Part shown: positions 10,667 to 24,350 of the stretch, one piece after another | Layout: each line of letters starts with the position of its first letter | How positions within the stretch are numbered: the stretch's first letter is position 1 | Origin: Ophthalmolycus amberensis | Lineage: Eukaryota; Chordata; Actinopteri; Perciformes; Zoarcidae | Reading direction: 5' to 3' | Length of the DNA: 64,000 nucleotides | Assembly (NCBI GenBank): GCA_024529925.1 | Contig: JAFEUB010001048.1 | Coordinates: forward strand, 572,001-636,000 | Notes under the pieces: model-generated | Databases searched by the model: none | Told to the model about the DNA's origin: nothing | Seen by the model: the letters and a program-made list of their open reading frames with translations, nothing else | Made by a program: the position numbers and the translations under genes

Positions 10667-12493
10667 TAAAAAGGGCTTTAAAATCTAAACTCAACACATT
10701 AAGTGGATTCAATATATTGCTTTGAGAGCGCAATGGCCTGGTTTCAATTGTTTTTGTTAAAAAGAATATGAAAATAATTGTGTGTGATGTCACGATACCA
10801 AATCATCGATTTCGGACGCAGCCATCGTTTTTTGGGGAGCTGATGATGGAAGTAGCCACCGAGTGAGACATCTCGCTTCTTTCTCATATATGTTAAGAGT
10901 TGCACATCCACAGTACCAAACAGGCAGGATGTACAGATCAGGCAGGATCAGCGCATAGACTTGCGTACTGCCCGATCCCCTGATCCTTTACCTTAGGCCG
11001 TATCGGTGGCATTTGAGATACTGGTATCGGAACAACTCCAGCCAGCAGACACGGAATAAAAACACAATTTGGATTGAATTTATTCTCAACTTGCTGCCAC
11101 ACATTTAGGATACACACACCTAAGTGCTCGGCGATAGCAACGCTGAGGTCATGTCCTTAAATTTTGGTGGAAATTGGATGTGAATGTTTAGTGACTACAT
11201 CAACTTTTAATAAGGTTTAGGCCTCGTGCTATGAAGTTTACATTTCACACAAGGGAAGTGGAAGCTAGACATTGTGGTGGTCAAAACTCACAGTGGTGGG
11301 TCGTCCTGTAGACCTCAGCATTTCACAAAGTAACTCAAGTAATGAATTACAGGTGAGACATGAAACAAGTAACATCTCCAAGATGAATCCGTTGGAATTG
11401 TAGTGATATTCCGAACGATTGATAGTACCCTCTAATAGAGATATTAGAAATAATAGTCAGAACAATTACCAAGAATATATACACTGAAAAAATTGACTTC
11501 AAGAAATGTGTCTGAAGATGATCAAATTGGTGTAATTATATTGGTAAATCCTAACAAACCACAACAACAAAAAAAGCTTCATGCTGGACTCATGTGCTCT
11601 GTGTGTATGAACACATTGCATTCATGTATTCAGCTAAGCAGATGCTGATTGAAAGGATCCGTGGAAGCTCAAGTGTTCAGAATGTGCTTACTGGTCCAAA
11701 GTGCAAATGCATTTTTGTGGTGAAGCATATAGAAAAGCAGCTGAAAGGCAAATCCCATTAAAGAGCTCCATACTGTATGTGCCAAGAACAAGAAAAAAAA
11801 ACCACACATTTCCTGAAAAGAGCCTTGTTGCTGATATAATCAAACACACATGTTGTGCAGTGCTCAAGTATGGAAGTGTAACTGTAAAATTTTTTGATGT
11901 CCCTTGATGATGATCAGCGGACAGGCTGTTGATGCCTCATGGTGATCACTCAGTGGAGGACACAGTTCACCCATCCACCTCCTCTTATGTATGATTCGTT
12001 GGCTCTTCATCTCCTCTCCACAGAGTGCACACAGTATTTGTCATCAGCCATTTGGGCCCAGACTGCAGCGCCAGATGGATAAAACACGAAACCTTTAAGA
12101 CTGCGAAGAAAAAAGAACATTTTCTAACTGGTGAGATAAGAGGCAGGATGTTTTGACACGTCCAAATACTTTTTTTACCAAATGGCCCTTTATACAACCA
12201 GCCTCAGTGATCACAATATATTCCTTTTCCCATAATATTAGTCAAATAACAAGGATGTAAATAATGAGACATTGTCTTGTTTATCTCTTGCAATTAGCTT
12301 TTTATGAGCATGGCATAATACCTGTGCAGGACAAAACTAAAGTTTCATGGAAGAAAAACTAGTCTAATTTAAACCAATAAACCAACAGTGATTAATATAC
12401 TAAAATGTGGCTAAATCTACATCAAAGGTTCTAGAATTGCTATTCAACTGGTAAACACCATCATATACACTGTGCACCTGGCTAACATGCAGC
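10667..12493. other. Non-coding stretch; possible hAT end fragment
   Basis: No gene recognised. Around 10,980-11,035 the words ccgtatcggtggcatttgag and ggtatcggaacaactcc look like the end region of another fish hAT family, without a partner end or duplication. The rest is AT-rich unique-looking DNA. Confidence 0.4.
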
Positions 12494-14251
12494 TAGGGTG
12501 ACCAGACGTCCGAATTTAGGCCGGACAGTCCGGATTTTCAATGTCCTGTCCGGCGTCCGGACGCGTATTTGTCCTCCTTTTTGGAGTTCCACTGGGCCTA
12601 AAGAGCCGCGCGATAGAATATTTTGCTGGAATGCAGTCTAACAAATGATTGGTTAAAAGCGTTGTCAAATAAATATCTGATAGGCTTAGGTTAGGTTCTA
12701 GCCCTATATCATTGGTTAAAAATGTAAACAAGGCTCCGTGTGCTGGCTACGTCATATCTACGCACTGAGGCCGACTGACAGCTGATCACAGCTCAGGGGC
12801 GTTAGGACTCAAAGAAAGGGGGGGCTTAGCCCCAAGGGGAGCGGCATGTTTGCGCAATTTTTTTGGGGGCCTATTTGGGGCCGCGGATATCCATTGTTTC
12901 AGACAGTTCATAGATTGGTTCAATCAGAAAGAATGTGATTTTGCTCTATAGTTTTGCTTGCATTCAGTATATGATAACACAAGAGACAGAATTTCAGGGT
13001 CATAGTGAAATTTGACAACACAAATATGAACTTTTCTCAAATAAAGAGAGAAATAATTTTCCTGCTTGTAAAGAAAAGACGGATAAACTAGCTTTCATAT
13101 CCGCGTCACTCCCAAATCCTAATTCTTAAAGGGACCGCACACAATGGATGGAGAATGGACCTGACAGTGTCAACTTTATATCGTTCAGTATGAAGATGGC
13201 TATTGGATTGTAATTTGAAGGGGGAGAAAACATACAAACCAGAACGCACGCACATATGTAGCATGTTAGAGTTATAAATAACATGTCCATGTGAGAAACA
13301 ATAGTTTAATTTAATGACATTACCAAAATATATATATATATATATATATATTTTTTAAAGCCAATAATGCCAAATTATTTGGGGGGGCTGAAGAACATTT
13401 TAGGGGGGCTAAAACATATGTCCTCGCGTCTTCTCTCCTTGCATGGTTTCCTCTCTCCTCTCCATTTGAAAAAAAAAACCTGTCCCTATTGGACATACGT
13501 CTGTTTTTTGCCCTATTGGCTTTGGTTGTCTCTTTTCGCGCCCTGAAATATGTCTTCAGTACGCCTCTGTCCATATGTGGCACAAAGCTTGGGTGTAGGA
13601 TTACACAGGACTTACATTTGTTGTACTGTGGTATTGCTACCCTGACTTCAGAAAAGGATCTGAATACCTCTTCCACTTCAACATTAATTATTTGTTTTAC
13701 AGCAACCATCAGTTGAACAAATAACATTCAAACTGGTGCGTTCAAGTACAGACATTCTGCATACCTCTTTCTACCACTTGATACTGCCGATGTACAAATT
13801 AGTCTGATGAAAAAAAAGACACTGCACACAAGTCCCCAATAGACTGAATCACTTTAGAAATTCTTTACTTTTTGAGCCGTTAAATGTTAACCAAATTTGT
13901 TTGGTTTTCATTATGCTTTTAAAACATTCATTTATCTGTTTATTATTTATTATTTATGTGACCTGTGATTTCATTTGTACATTTTAAGTCCACAAATGTT
14001 ATGCTTTGTGGCACTCAGCACAGTGGGCAGTTTTTGAACACCACAATGTATTGAATAAATACAAATACTGTGAACAAACACTTTTTGACTCTTTAAGACT
14101 ATTTTTTCCTATTCTGTTACACATACATCATGTAGCAATCATACAAAGTTGTATTGTAGAGGGGAGCACGCCAGAGTCCTATGCAATTATTCACAGCTTC
14201 ACTAAATACCGCAGTGTCCTCCTTTTTGGTGTTATGGATATGGTCACCCTA
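12494..14251. mobile_element. Non-autonomous hAT, perfect 8-bp TSD catgcagc
   Basis: The left end TAGGGTGACCAGACGTCC and right end GGATATGGTCACCCTA are inverted repeats for 11 bp, and both sub-termini contain tcctcctttttgg. The duplication catgcagc is perfect (12486-12493 and 14252-14259). At 1,758 bp with no transposase frame, it is a non-autonomous hAT. It contains an (AT)n run at about 13328-13351 and a probable nested element (12794-13569). Confidence 0.88.
12794..13569. mobile_element. Possible nested hAT inside the 12.5-kb hAT
   Basis: CAGGGGCGTTAGGACTC at 12794 and the inverted form of CAGAGGCGTACTGAAG ending at 13569 look like hAT termini. G-runs followed by ct occur just inside each end. 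The flanking 8-mers tcacagct and tccatatg differ, so the call rests on termini alone. Confidence 0.4.
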
Positions 14252-17200
14252 CATGCAGCTCCAGTTTTTTTTCAAGGTTGCGTCTACATGGTGCAGCAAC
14301 AACAGCTCACTTGTGTGAATTTTAAGGGGATCTATAGCCGAATATCCTCACGTGTCCTCCTGTTCACCCCAAGGGGCCTCCGAAGAGGTGGCATTCTTCA
14401 GTGTCTCATTGAGCCAATCGCTCACGTGACGAATAATCTGTTCGAAGGCAGTGTTACCCTTGAGGGGCGCAATTAACCTAGCGAGTCTGCAGTTATAAGC
14501 AAGGATACATACAGTATATGGACGCACCAACCCTTTGGTTGGCCGTAATGACCCCTGGAGACACAATGGTGGATGTACGTGCTGAGATTCATGCATGCGT
14601 TTGTGATGAGTTCGATGTTATGTGGCGGCTGGACATTTGAAATGCTGCTCTCACCTGAGTAAATGTGAAAAGGGAGGCAGGCGGGAGAAGAGAAAATGTA
14701 AGAGCTCAGATAGAGTGAGATGAGACGGTGACGACAGGTCAATGGAAACCTCATCAGGGGTATGTCAGCTATAAGTCAAAGGCAGGCCACGGCCGATGAC
14801 AGGACTGAGTGCCGTACACTGCTGTCCAACTTATAGATTTACGGCCTCCTTGCCCTTGCCAAACCAGCCTTGAGGCACGGAGGAATTGTTAGGAGCGTCG
14901 ATGCAGCTATATAGCAAAATTCGGGGACTTCAACTTTCAGCCACAGTTAACTGCACATATTGAGCTGAATTGCAAACTGTCTCCGCTGACCTCCCTCCGA
15001 GACACACAGTAGCATTTCCTGCGCCGGTGAGTGCCATGAAGTTGAACCAAATTCTAGTCAATTACTTTCTCCTATAGTGCACAATGACCCCGTGAAAAAT
15101 ATACAGTACTGGAGGCCTCGCAGTCGTGGAGGGGAGTCATTCCGACGATCTCCAGCAGAGTGTCAGGGGTTGATAACGTCCATAACCTACCGATGTGTCC
15201 AACTTTTCAAGGTTTCACATGGTATGGACATAAAAACACTACCCCAAGGCAATCATCACCGGCTTGATTTTTATGCCCACAGTTTACTCTGACTCTATAT
15301 AATCATGTCCTAAGCAGGAGTGTATTAGGTTTTTATTGATCATGATTGGGTGTTTGCCCCCCTCAAGCCACTTTCATGGCTCCCGCCTGCAGCATGCGAC
15401 ACAAACAGGGGGTTAATGTATTTTTTTAGTGGTGCCTTCATAACTCCTCTGCGTATTAATATTAGGTTTATTATTATTGCTCTCGTAGGTGCACTGTCAT
15501 CGTAAAAGTTTCCCCAATTCAATGATGCACGAACAGCAGTGATTGCCACAATGCAGGGTTTCAGCAAGTTGTTTTTGCCCTAAAGGGGAGATAAAAAATA
15601 TAATCGAAGAGCGACCTGTTGTTTTATGATCCTTTTCATATTTGTCAGACAAATAAACTTTCAGCAAGACATTCAGCTCTTCGTCATACTTTTTTTTTTC
15701 AGAGAACAGAACAACTATTGCTGGCTACTGGCAAGCAGTTTGCTGGTTCATCTAACGTCTGACTCGTGATTTTGTTGGAAGAGCTCTTCTGACTTCTCGA
15801 AAAGATAAAGCTAATCGAGTCGTCCTCTTGAAAATGCACTTTGAAAAAGTTTGGTAATGTTTAAAAAAAAATAGATTGAAAGGGAGGGACCAACTTGAAT
15901 TTTTTTTAAATCCCTCAAATCCTTATGCTTTATCAACAGTCTCCATAAAGTCTCACTCAGATACAGTATCGCCGTGCTTTCTTTTAGAGAGCTGACAAAG
16001 GTCATTCCTTTGTAACTTGTCTAAGAAAGAACACCTCTTAGAATGAACAACAAATGGATCTTCCATAGCGTTGACGTACAGAGGAGTGAAGTACTGCAGG
16101 ATTTCTTTACTACATTAAATATATTGTTTGACAATAGGCCTGCAACTCAAAATTATTTTCAATAACGATCACTCTGCCTTCACTTTTTTATTTCAGAGAA
16201 ACTTGCCAAAGATCACTGTTGCTCTTGTCTCTTGACAAAGACCTTCAAAAACATGTTTTAAGGTTTTTGCCACTGTCTCTATAGGTTATACATATGCTAT
16301 TCTAAATAGTCAGTAAGATCTGCCATGTTGGGGATTGTTGCATAGAGGACATTTCTGTTGATTAGAGGCATTATTCAAGCCAAGACTTTTAACATTTTAA
16401 TGGGAACCTGTTTAAACCAGGTGCTTTGCCAGAGGGCATTAACTGAATGGCCTCCCAAATTTCTCGTTGGTAAAATGAACATTTGGTGGAGCCGGTGTTC
16501 ATATTCTGACACAGTGGGCTGAGAGCTATAAGAGCTAAGTATGCCATTAAATCTACTCTTGAGCTTTTACTTCACTTAGAGGTGAAGAGGGATTTATAAA
16601 AATCATGAAATGTGCTATTAATGACCAGGGGAGCATTGTCTAAGTAATAGTTCTCAGACCTTTTATTCTGCTCTGTTTCCAGATGATTTGCAGTCGACTG
16701 GGTCTGCCTCCAAATTAGTAGCATTTTTGTTTATTTACAGCTGGATTCCTGGCCCATTCTGTGCAATCTAGTCTGAGTTGCTTTTTCTAATAACAAAAAA
16801 AACCCTGCTCTGATATTAAGTATTTCATCTTCTGTAAGTGAACATTAGCTAAACCCCTCCCCCAACACCAATTGTAGCTTAGCAACCGTAGCTAGGCACA
16901 GCACAACTGTCAAGCTTGAAGTTTCTTCTCATGTTGGAGGCAGAGTTTACGTGGCTGCCTTTTATTTTTTTACCCTTTCCAAAACACAAAGGTAAAAGAA
17001 TGGATTGAATAGTGTTTGTCTGCTCTATCGTTGGCTGCAAACATTAGCATGTCCAGCTAGCTAACTTACCACCTTACCACTTGCATGTTCAAGTAGGCCT
17101 ATAAGCTAAGCAGTAAGAATGAAATAATATTCTGAGCTTATTTTTTCCTTAAATGGACTAACTAGCTCTTCCCTGCAACTACAAGAACAATGCTGCTTCT

Positions 17201-17260
17201 TTATTCCCATGTCTTTAACATGGATCATGCAGCTTTAGCCTCAGTTATTTAGCGTGATAT
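14252..17260. other. Non-coding stretch, nothing recognised
   Basis: About 3 kb with no recognisable gene or repeat ends. Open frames are short and overlap on both strands without conserved motifs. Confidence 0.5.
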
Positions 17261-17929
17261 TGTTATGATATGGTGTGTTCATGGACCCGAATGCAGACTC
17301 AGACAGCAGAGTTCTATTTCAAAACCAAGATAAATTATTTTTCTCAGTCAAGGGAAAAGACAGGAAATGGACAAAGTCAATAGGAGACGTCTCCACGCCG
17401 CCGCACGGTTCCAAGCCGGAAAGTGGCTAATCCTGCTGAGCGGCAGACGAAGCAGACAGGAAAACTGTCAAACGTCAATACGGAGGCGCGTCCTCGCGGA
17501 TCCTAGCCGGGAAGTGGCAGGTCCGCGGCTGGCAGGCAGGCTGGATCGTCTGTGTGACACCCGAGGCTCGACACAGGAACGCCAAGACTACACAGTTGAT
17601 CTCCGTGGAACTAACTGGAAGGCTTCTTCGTACAGGTGAAAACCCGAGGCTCGACACTGGACGGCAGGCAAGTTGAAAAAACGAAATGGATCGTTAGTAG
17701 CGGATCTTCAGAGAGTGAACAAACGGACTACTCACGGGTCGGAATACCAGGTAGGTAAACGGACGGACTGACAACTGGGATGAGAGTGACAGGAGTATTT
17801 ATGTCAGCTGGAGGCGATCACAGGAGATGAGGCACAGCTGTGCCTACGGAGAGAGGCGCGGCAGTGGGCGGGACTCATAGGAGGACACTACTGAGGGAAA
17901 TACAGCAGAGTTAGACATAAATCCTCACA
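17261..17929 (+). mobile_element. Solo LTR with 5-bp duplication GATAT
   Basis: The 669-bp unit begins TGTTATGATATGG and ends ATCCTCACA, so it has TG...CA termini. It is bracketed by gatat at 17256-17260 and 17930-17934. A 5-bp duplication fits Ty3/Gypsy-type integration. There is no internal region, so it is what remains after recombination between two LTRs. Inside, acccgaggctcgacac occurs twice (about 17559 and 17642). Orientation is inferred from resemblance to fish Gypsy LTRs that start with an 'atggacccgaatgcagactc' block. Confidence 0.82.
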
Positions 17930-17934
17930 GATAT

Positions 17935-19200
17935 GTATGAAGTCGTCAAGTGCATATTTAGGACCGTCTTACAGCGTTCTTGTTTTAAAATAAAATAGGC
18001 GTTTCAACGAACTCATGGAGCTAACATTAGCTGAATTAGCTAAAACTGCAATATAACAGTTGTTATTAAAATATTTATTTTGTCTGGGCTCTAACTCTAA
18101 ATCTGTATTTACATCTGTATAGACATACACACTGTTAAAAGTATGTGGAATTGTGTGCATCTAAATTATCTTCCGATCAAACTGAACTCATATTTTACGC
18201 TCAAAAGTAACTCTTCAACTTAAGCATGACCAGTATTCATTTTTTCTTAAAGAAATACATGATAAATATTCAGGACGTCTTGATGCAACTTTGATTTTTC
18301 ACTGCTATTCCTCCGCGACCACATGTTTGGCTTGGTTTATGCTTGCATGTTGTCGAGTGAGAAGAAGAAGCTGTACAACACTAGTTCTCTCTGAGAACCT
18401 GGGAAGTACAGCTGATGTATGTACAGAATGTGAGGGAGGATGTGTTTTGGAAATTACCTGTAATCCAATCCAAGCTCCACAGTTCCTCCCTGATGGGACT
18501 CCCTCACCAGCCTCTGTTGTTTTCATTTTTTGACAACATGCTGAAGCACATATTTCATCTCTGCAGTGAGTGCACCTCCGCTACAGGTTCATCCAGAACA
18601 TGTTGCGCTGGTGTTGCTGATCCAGGTGCCCTACGTTCAAAGGAGAATGTGCGTTTTCAGCATGGTTGTCTCCTGTGGTGAGCGAACTGCAGGCTTTTAC
18701 AATAACAAGCTTTACCAACTGAGCAGCGCAGGACCAGAGTGTTCATGGCTGGGTACTCTGACCACTGCATCACTGTGGTTAGACTTTCATACCAAATCAC
18801 AACTGCGCGGAACTGCAAACTTTTATTTATTAAGGTTATGAATGAGAGGGAAGTGGCAGGAGTTAAGCCTGTGCAGAAGGCTTCATGTAACAGCTCAGAG
18901 TTATATGATATCAAACACGGATACTTCCCCTCATATTAAAATGGTCCTCGATCGATACGGAAGTATTTCATTGTTTTATGAATGAAGTGGTACATGAGTT
19001 GTAGCAATGTCGCTGTGTGTGTTTGACCAATCAGCGACGGTCATCCCTGCAAATCCCACCTGAAAGTTCCTGTACTAAAAAAACACATTGAAAAGTATTT
19101 GCTTCTTTTGGTAACAAATTATGGCATTCCATGAAAATTATTGAATAACAAGACTAACAATCTACAACCATGCTAATGGCTCTCAGAGGGATAAATGTTA
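17935..19200. other. Non-coding stretch, overlapping short frames
   Basis: At 18290-18940 several frames of 66-91 codons overlap on both strands. None shows a domain, signal peptide or splice pattern I can support. I call nothing here. Confidence 0.45.
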
Positions 19201-19390
19201 AAGCATGCTAACATGCTCACAGTGACAATGCTAACATGATTTTGTGCAAACGTGATTTAAAGCAGGTATGTTTACTTTATCATCTTAGTTTAGCGTGTTA
19301 GCATGCTAGCCTTTGCTAATTCGCACTAAACACAAAGTACAGCTTAGACTGATGGGGATATTGTCTAAAACAAAATATTGGACACATTTA
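19201..19390. repeat. Common percomorph dispersed repeat, copy B (partial)
   Basis: It shares gctaacatgctcacagtga, ttagcatgctagc, actaaacacaaagtacagct and aaatattggacaca in the same order as the copies at 8567 and 22891. It is truncated at the 3' side. Confidence 0.65.
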
Positions 19391-21589
19391 TGACCTGCTG
19401 GTGTTGCATAATTAGTAAACATATACATACATGTTTTCAATACGTATTGCTGCAGGAATATCTTTGGTTTAACTTTCCACTGAACTCTTTATGGTTCTGT
19501 GCCCATCTGCTTACTCTGCTGGACACAGATGACAGCCGAAGGTGTTCATTTTCCTCTCTTTGCCCTGCAGATAATCTTTCTGCGGAAAAGTAGGGTGCAC
19601 AGCTAAAGCTTCCTTAGCCTGCAACGGCTCCATCTGGGTACCAAATGACGAGTGGGTGGAGAAAGAGAGAGGAAGAAGTGTGCAAAGCGACCGGAGTCCC
19701 TACCCAATGTCAGCTCTGTAACCGAGACAGATTGCGGTGGGAGGGACACGTCCCATTTCTGAGTGTGAGTAACACTGAAAGCAGATGACACCATGATCTC
19801 AATGAAAGAGGCTGTCGGAGATGGAGGGATGGACAGAGAGGAACAAAGACACAGAGCCAAAGAGTTCGATGTAACCCTGTGCACACACAAAACAAAGGCC
19901 TGTTTTTTAAGTAGGTCAAACCAAATCTGAAACTATTTGTAGGGATTTCATTTATTTGACAACTCTTTGCAATTGAACGATTCTATTCAACAGCTCGTAA
20001 TATCGTGTATAAGAAGATAGAGTGCAATTTAATACCTGACATGCAAGATTCGTCAGTAGCAGCTTCAATCCGAACTCCAAGGAACTGTCTCCAGATCGAA
20101 TCTTAAACTCTGTTTACATTTTATGAGCCTCTCTAACCTCCCAGCAACCCAATACACTGGCACCATGTGCCAGCGGAGTGATTATTCTGTTCCCACTTGC
20201 AACATACCCTGCAGCTGGCCACAACAGTCAATACCCACCCAGTCGCATCGTAAACGACCCAATCAGATAATCCAGTTCCACCTGGCTGTCCAAATGACCG
20301 ACTGAGCTGCCTGGATGGTTATTAGCCATTGATTACAGCACTCACAGATTGTCTATCATAGCCTTAGATAAAGCTTCAAGCACCCCATGTGCTGCACACC
20401 CACGTGGGTTAAATGGATAATAATGCAGAAGGCAATGTGCGACAATGACAGCAGCTGCAGCTGTTGGGCTTAGCATCAGGCCACCAGTGGAGGACAACAT
20501 ACACTGGATCCATTACACAACAGAATGGGAGCAATTGAGCATCATTACTGTCAAATCTCACTGTTTGCTTTTATAATGGGGATTAATGAGGATGAGGAAG
20601 TAAGCCGGCTTCGCAAGTCCATCAGGTGTTGCACATTGAAGAAAATCTGTACCCAAATGCAGTGTATATGCAATATATTCTCTAAAGAAAAGTAACAAAG
20701 TCAACTTTGAGCCGCCATCTGCATGTAGACGTCCTATTTGTTGATCGGTTGAACTTATGTATGTTTGCTCGGCTCCTGAACCCCCTCTAGTTTGAAAATA
20801 TTCAATACATAGATAATGTAATATTTGCAAATATCTTCAGTTGTTGGTTTCAGACAAGCCTGACCTTTTCAAATAAATATATCATCTTATCATGAATACA
20901 CTTTTGATAGATTTTTTTTTAACCTGCACCGCTGCCCTGCACACAAACAACAGCACTCCCTTGGGCTGCATTTATTTGCTGTGGCATTTTGATGTGGCCC
21001 GCACCGCGCCGCAAGCTGTTTGCCAGGGCCAGCTCATCGTCTGCTCCGGGAGAAGAGATCGCTGACCCGCACCGCGCACACGGGACGGCCCAAACAGAGG
21101 ATAGAAATCTGCTCTCCCACCTCTCACCTAATCCACTCCACAAACCTGTCTGGAGTAATGGAAAATGCACAGTGTGAGATTTAGTGTCAGTGTTTCAGTC
21201 ACATGGCTCATGTAAGATAGATGTAACCGTCCCAAACTGCCATTAGTTCATATTCAACTTCTACAGTATATGTTTGCTGGTTTGTCTTTCTCCAAGAATT
21301 GTATGCTTATCCATGGAACAATCCATTTAAACATAAATACAGCCAAATAGTCTGTTATGCTACCTTGTGTAATGTGTCTTTAAACTCCATTTAGACTAAC
21401 ACATGGCCAACTCTCACCTGGTGCAAGTGATGTATGTCTCTTATGTGATAGTTCAGTAAAAAAGATAAAAACACTAACTTACTAACGCATGGATGCATGG
21501 GTTGTCAGGGTTTACCTGAAAAGTTTCACATAACATTTCACATTGACACTTTTACATTACACTTACATTACACTTGTTTAAAGTACTGT
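19391..21589. other. Non-coding stretch, nothing recognised
   Basis: No supported gene. 20989-21177 is locally GC-rich (gcaccgcgccgcaagc) but has no promoter arrangement or coding motif that I can defend. Confidence 0.45.
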
Positions 21590-21752
21590 TATCTGTTTGT
21601 CTATGCACTTTATTTTGTATTTTATTGTTTATTTTAATATTTTCTATTTTTTGCACTGTGTTGATTGTTTAATGTTATGCACCATCCACCATGTAAATTT
21701 CCTTGGATGTGCAACATACTCAAAATAAACAGTTCTGATTCCGATTCTGATT
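21590..21752 (+). mobile_element. LINE 3' tail ending in TTCTGATTCC repeats
   Basis: An A/T-rich 3' untranslated part ends aaataaacagttctgattcc gattctgatt, the hexamer-type tail of a fish non-LTR element, similar in design to 6165-6337. It is severely 5' truncated, with no coding remnant. Confidence 0.55.
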
Positions 21753-22890
21753 AGTGTGGTGTTTGATCACTTCTGTAGTAAACTAAATAATAACTAAACT
21801 ACATAATGATTCAGACTGCGTGGTACTTTAAGTACTGGAGGAAGATCACACTAACTGGATCTACTAAAAGGCTAACTTACAGTAAATATCAGAGGATGTG
21901 ACCTATTACATCCTCTGTGCAGGGATCCAACGCGGATGCAACACACATAAACGCATTGCACATCATTCTCACCCCAGTTAGCACTTTAGTTTATGAGTCA
22001 GGGTAAAACGCAGCAGGGAGACATCCTGTGGTGCCGTCACACGTCACATGCAAGGAGGGGGCGCTGCCAGGAAATGACATGTTTTCTAGGAGGCGATGCT
22101 GCCAGGTTACTCTCTGACAACAAGCACATACACTTGGTCCATTTCACTGTGTGGCTGTCTGTGAGGCTCCCATATGTTTCTTAAATACGGTCTCTATCCC
22201 TAAGGACATGATGCTTGATGTCATTTTATTTATGTCCTCACTATATGGAACACATGATTTCAGATGGCTGCTGGTGGTGCAGGGCGAGGTTGTGGATGCC
22301 AATGGAGCTGCAAGCATCCTTAAGAATGCATACAGAGCTTTATTGTCCATGGTTGAGCAATTGGTCAAGTTATGGAAATCGACAACATGGTGGAGAGATA
22401 TAAACCTACCATAGGCCCTGAAAGCATAACTTCAAAATGTTGCTGTAGCATTAAAGGCAGGGTTGTTGATCTTGAGATAATAGCAAAAGTATGCTAGATT
22501 TAAAAAATCTTCCAACCGAGGCAGCCAGCCCATTGCTGCCAACTCTTTTCTAATGAAAATAACGTTAGCTAGCAGCACTAGCTCCAAAGGTCGATAAATC
22601 TAGTGAAAACAACACTGACAGACAGTCCCTTCAGGCTTCCCTCCAAAACCACTCCTCCAAAATGACCATTATGAATGTAAACATATCATGTTAATGAGCG
22701 TAAACAAGGAACATGGCTGTCGTTAGTGCTCACAGCTGTCAAGCGGAAGACTCCGGTGATGAGCAATGAGTGCACTGGCAGAATAAGGGCTTACCAACCT
22801 TGCTTTTGAATATTCATGACTTAATGAGCAACAATCAAAGGCTAATTGTGCAGCCACACTAGCAGCTCTGATTGTATTGGGCGCAGCTGT
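21753..22890. other. Non-coding stretch, nothing recognised
   Basis: AT-rich DNA without a supported gene or repeat boundary. Confidence 0.45.
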
Positions 22891-23250
22891 GCTTTGAGCT
22901 AAATGCTAACGTCAGCATGCCAAAATGCTCACAATGACAATGTGAACATGCAGATTTTTAGCATGTGTAATTAGCATGTTTGCCAGCTCAGTTTAGCACA
23001 TTATAAAACATTTGCAAATGAAAAAAAGGACAGCTGAGGCTAATGGGAATGTCATCTGTTGTGCAGGTCATTAACCAAAGTACTGGACAAATTTAGATTT
23101 TGACCTTTTGGTGGTTCTTTTGGGGGATCACCAAAGCGATAAAGGTTAATCATCCACCATGAATGTCTGTAAACCACTTCATAGCAATCCCTCCATTAGT
23201 TGAGATATTTCAGAAAGGACCTAGACAGCCATTCTGCTAGCGTGACTAAA
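22891..23250. repeat. Common percomorph dispersed repeat, copy C
   Basis: It has the same ordered words as 8567-8948: gctttgagctaaatgctaac, catgccaaaatgctcacaa, agctgaggctaatgggaatg, gggggatcaccaaag, gaatgtctgta, agttgagatattt. It is diverged and lacks visible target duplications. Confidence 0.7.
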
Positions 23251-24350
23251 AACATCTTTAGTTATAATTTTTATTAAAGAGTAATACACTGTGTGGAGTC
23301 GGATGTAGTGGATTGTCTGACATCAATTTTCTTTTGGCAGTCTTATGTCGGTTTAATGTCAGCGCTCCAGGTGCGCTCTTTAAAATGAACATTTTCAGGA
23401 TTGCATTATTTGGTGTTAACAAGCTCACACTCCTTTCCTCTTACCGCTCCCAACAGTGCTTCCACTTCTCCACTTTTCATCCATCTGAAAGTTGGCCGTG
23501 ATTTCAGTCAGGAGAATGCTCTTTTATCTGTGTCACTAGTGAGACACAATGCTAAAGCATTTGTTCTCCCTCTGACTCCTCACCAGTGTTCCCAATTCAC
23601 CCAGCTCATTAGCAAGGTGCATTTATCTTAATGATCAGAGTCTGAGAGTCTTTCTCCTCATATCAGCTGCACATCTGTACCGTCGCCTCCTCATAAAGTG
23701 TTCCCTAACTATTGGAGAAATTTTGTCTTCGAAAGCCCAGGGCACTTTGCTTACAATTAACATTTTTAAAGGCCTCGCATGTCATAACACCTTTGCTGTA
23801 ATGTGATCATTCATCTGGGAAGCATCTGCAGGATAATGGTTTTCCCATGGCATATTCTCAGCTCACGATTATTTTTCGCCCAGAGCAAATTTAGCCTGTT
23901 TAATTTGTTTTGCATTGACGTTTTAGACATGTAGCTAACACTTCTGGAGCTGCTTACACTGAGTAACTGGAGTAGGCTTCCATTTCAAGATTACCAGGAG
24001 AAAATGCATTGTTTGAAAATAGTGGGAAAATTGCATAGAAAGAACTTCTTATCTGGAATGAATCTTGCCTCAGTCTGATACTAAAAAGCACAGAAAATAA
24101 GCAAATTAAAGATATCAGAGTTAAAGCTGCTTTATTTAATATTTGTATATGAACAATAGTTCAGATTGTTACAGAGATGTGTAATGTGAAAGATGACTCA
24201 CCATACTCTGCAGCTCCCATCAGCTCTAGAGTGTTTTGGTGTCTTTGAGTTTATTGTTTTGGTACTATAGTCGGCAACTTTAGTGTTTTGGTTCACTCTA
24301 CCTGCTCTCGTCAGTGTCATTACTCAATGTAGATGCACGTTCTTGGGGGG
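23251..24350. other. Non-coding stretch left of the ERV
   Basis: No supported gene. It ends in a G run (tcttgggggg) immediately before the 5' LTR of the endogenous retrovirus. Confidence 0.45.

Noticed and set aside
18291..18939. Cluster of overlapping frames that could be an exon
   Set aside because: Frames on both strands are of similar length, none has a known motif, and no convincing splice pairs were found.
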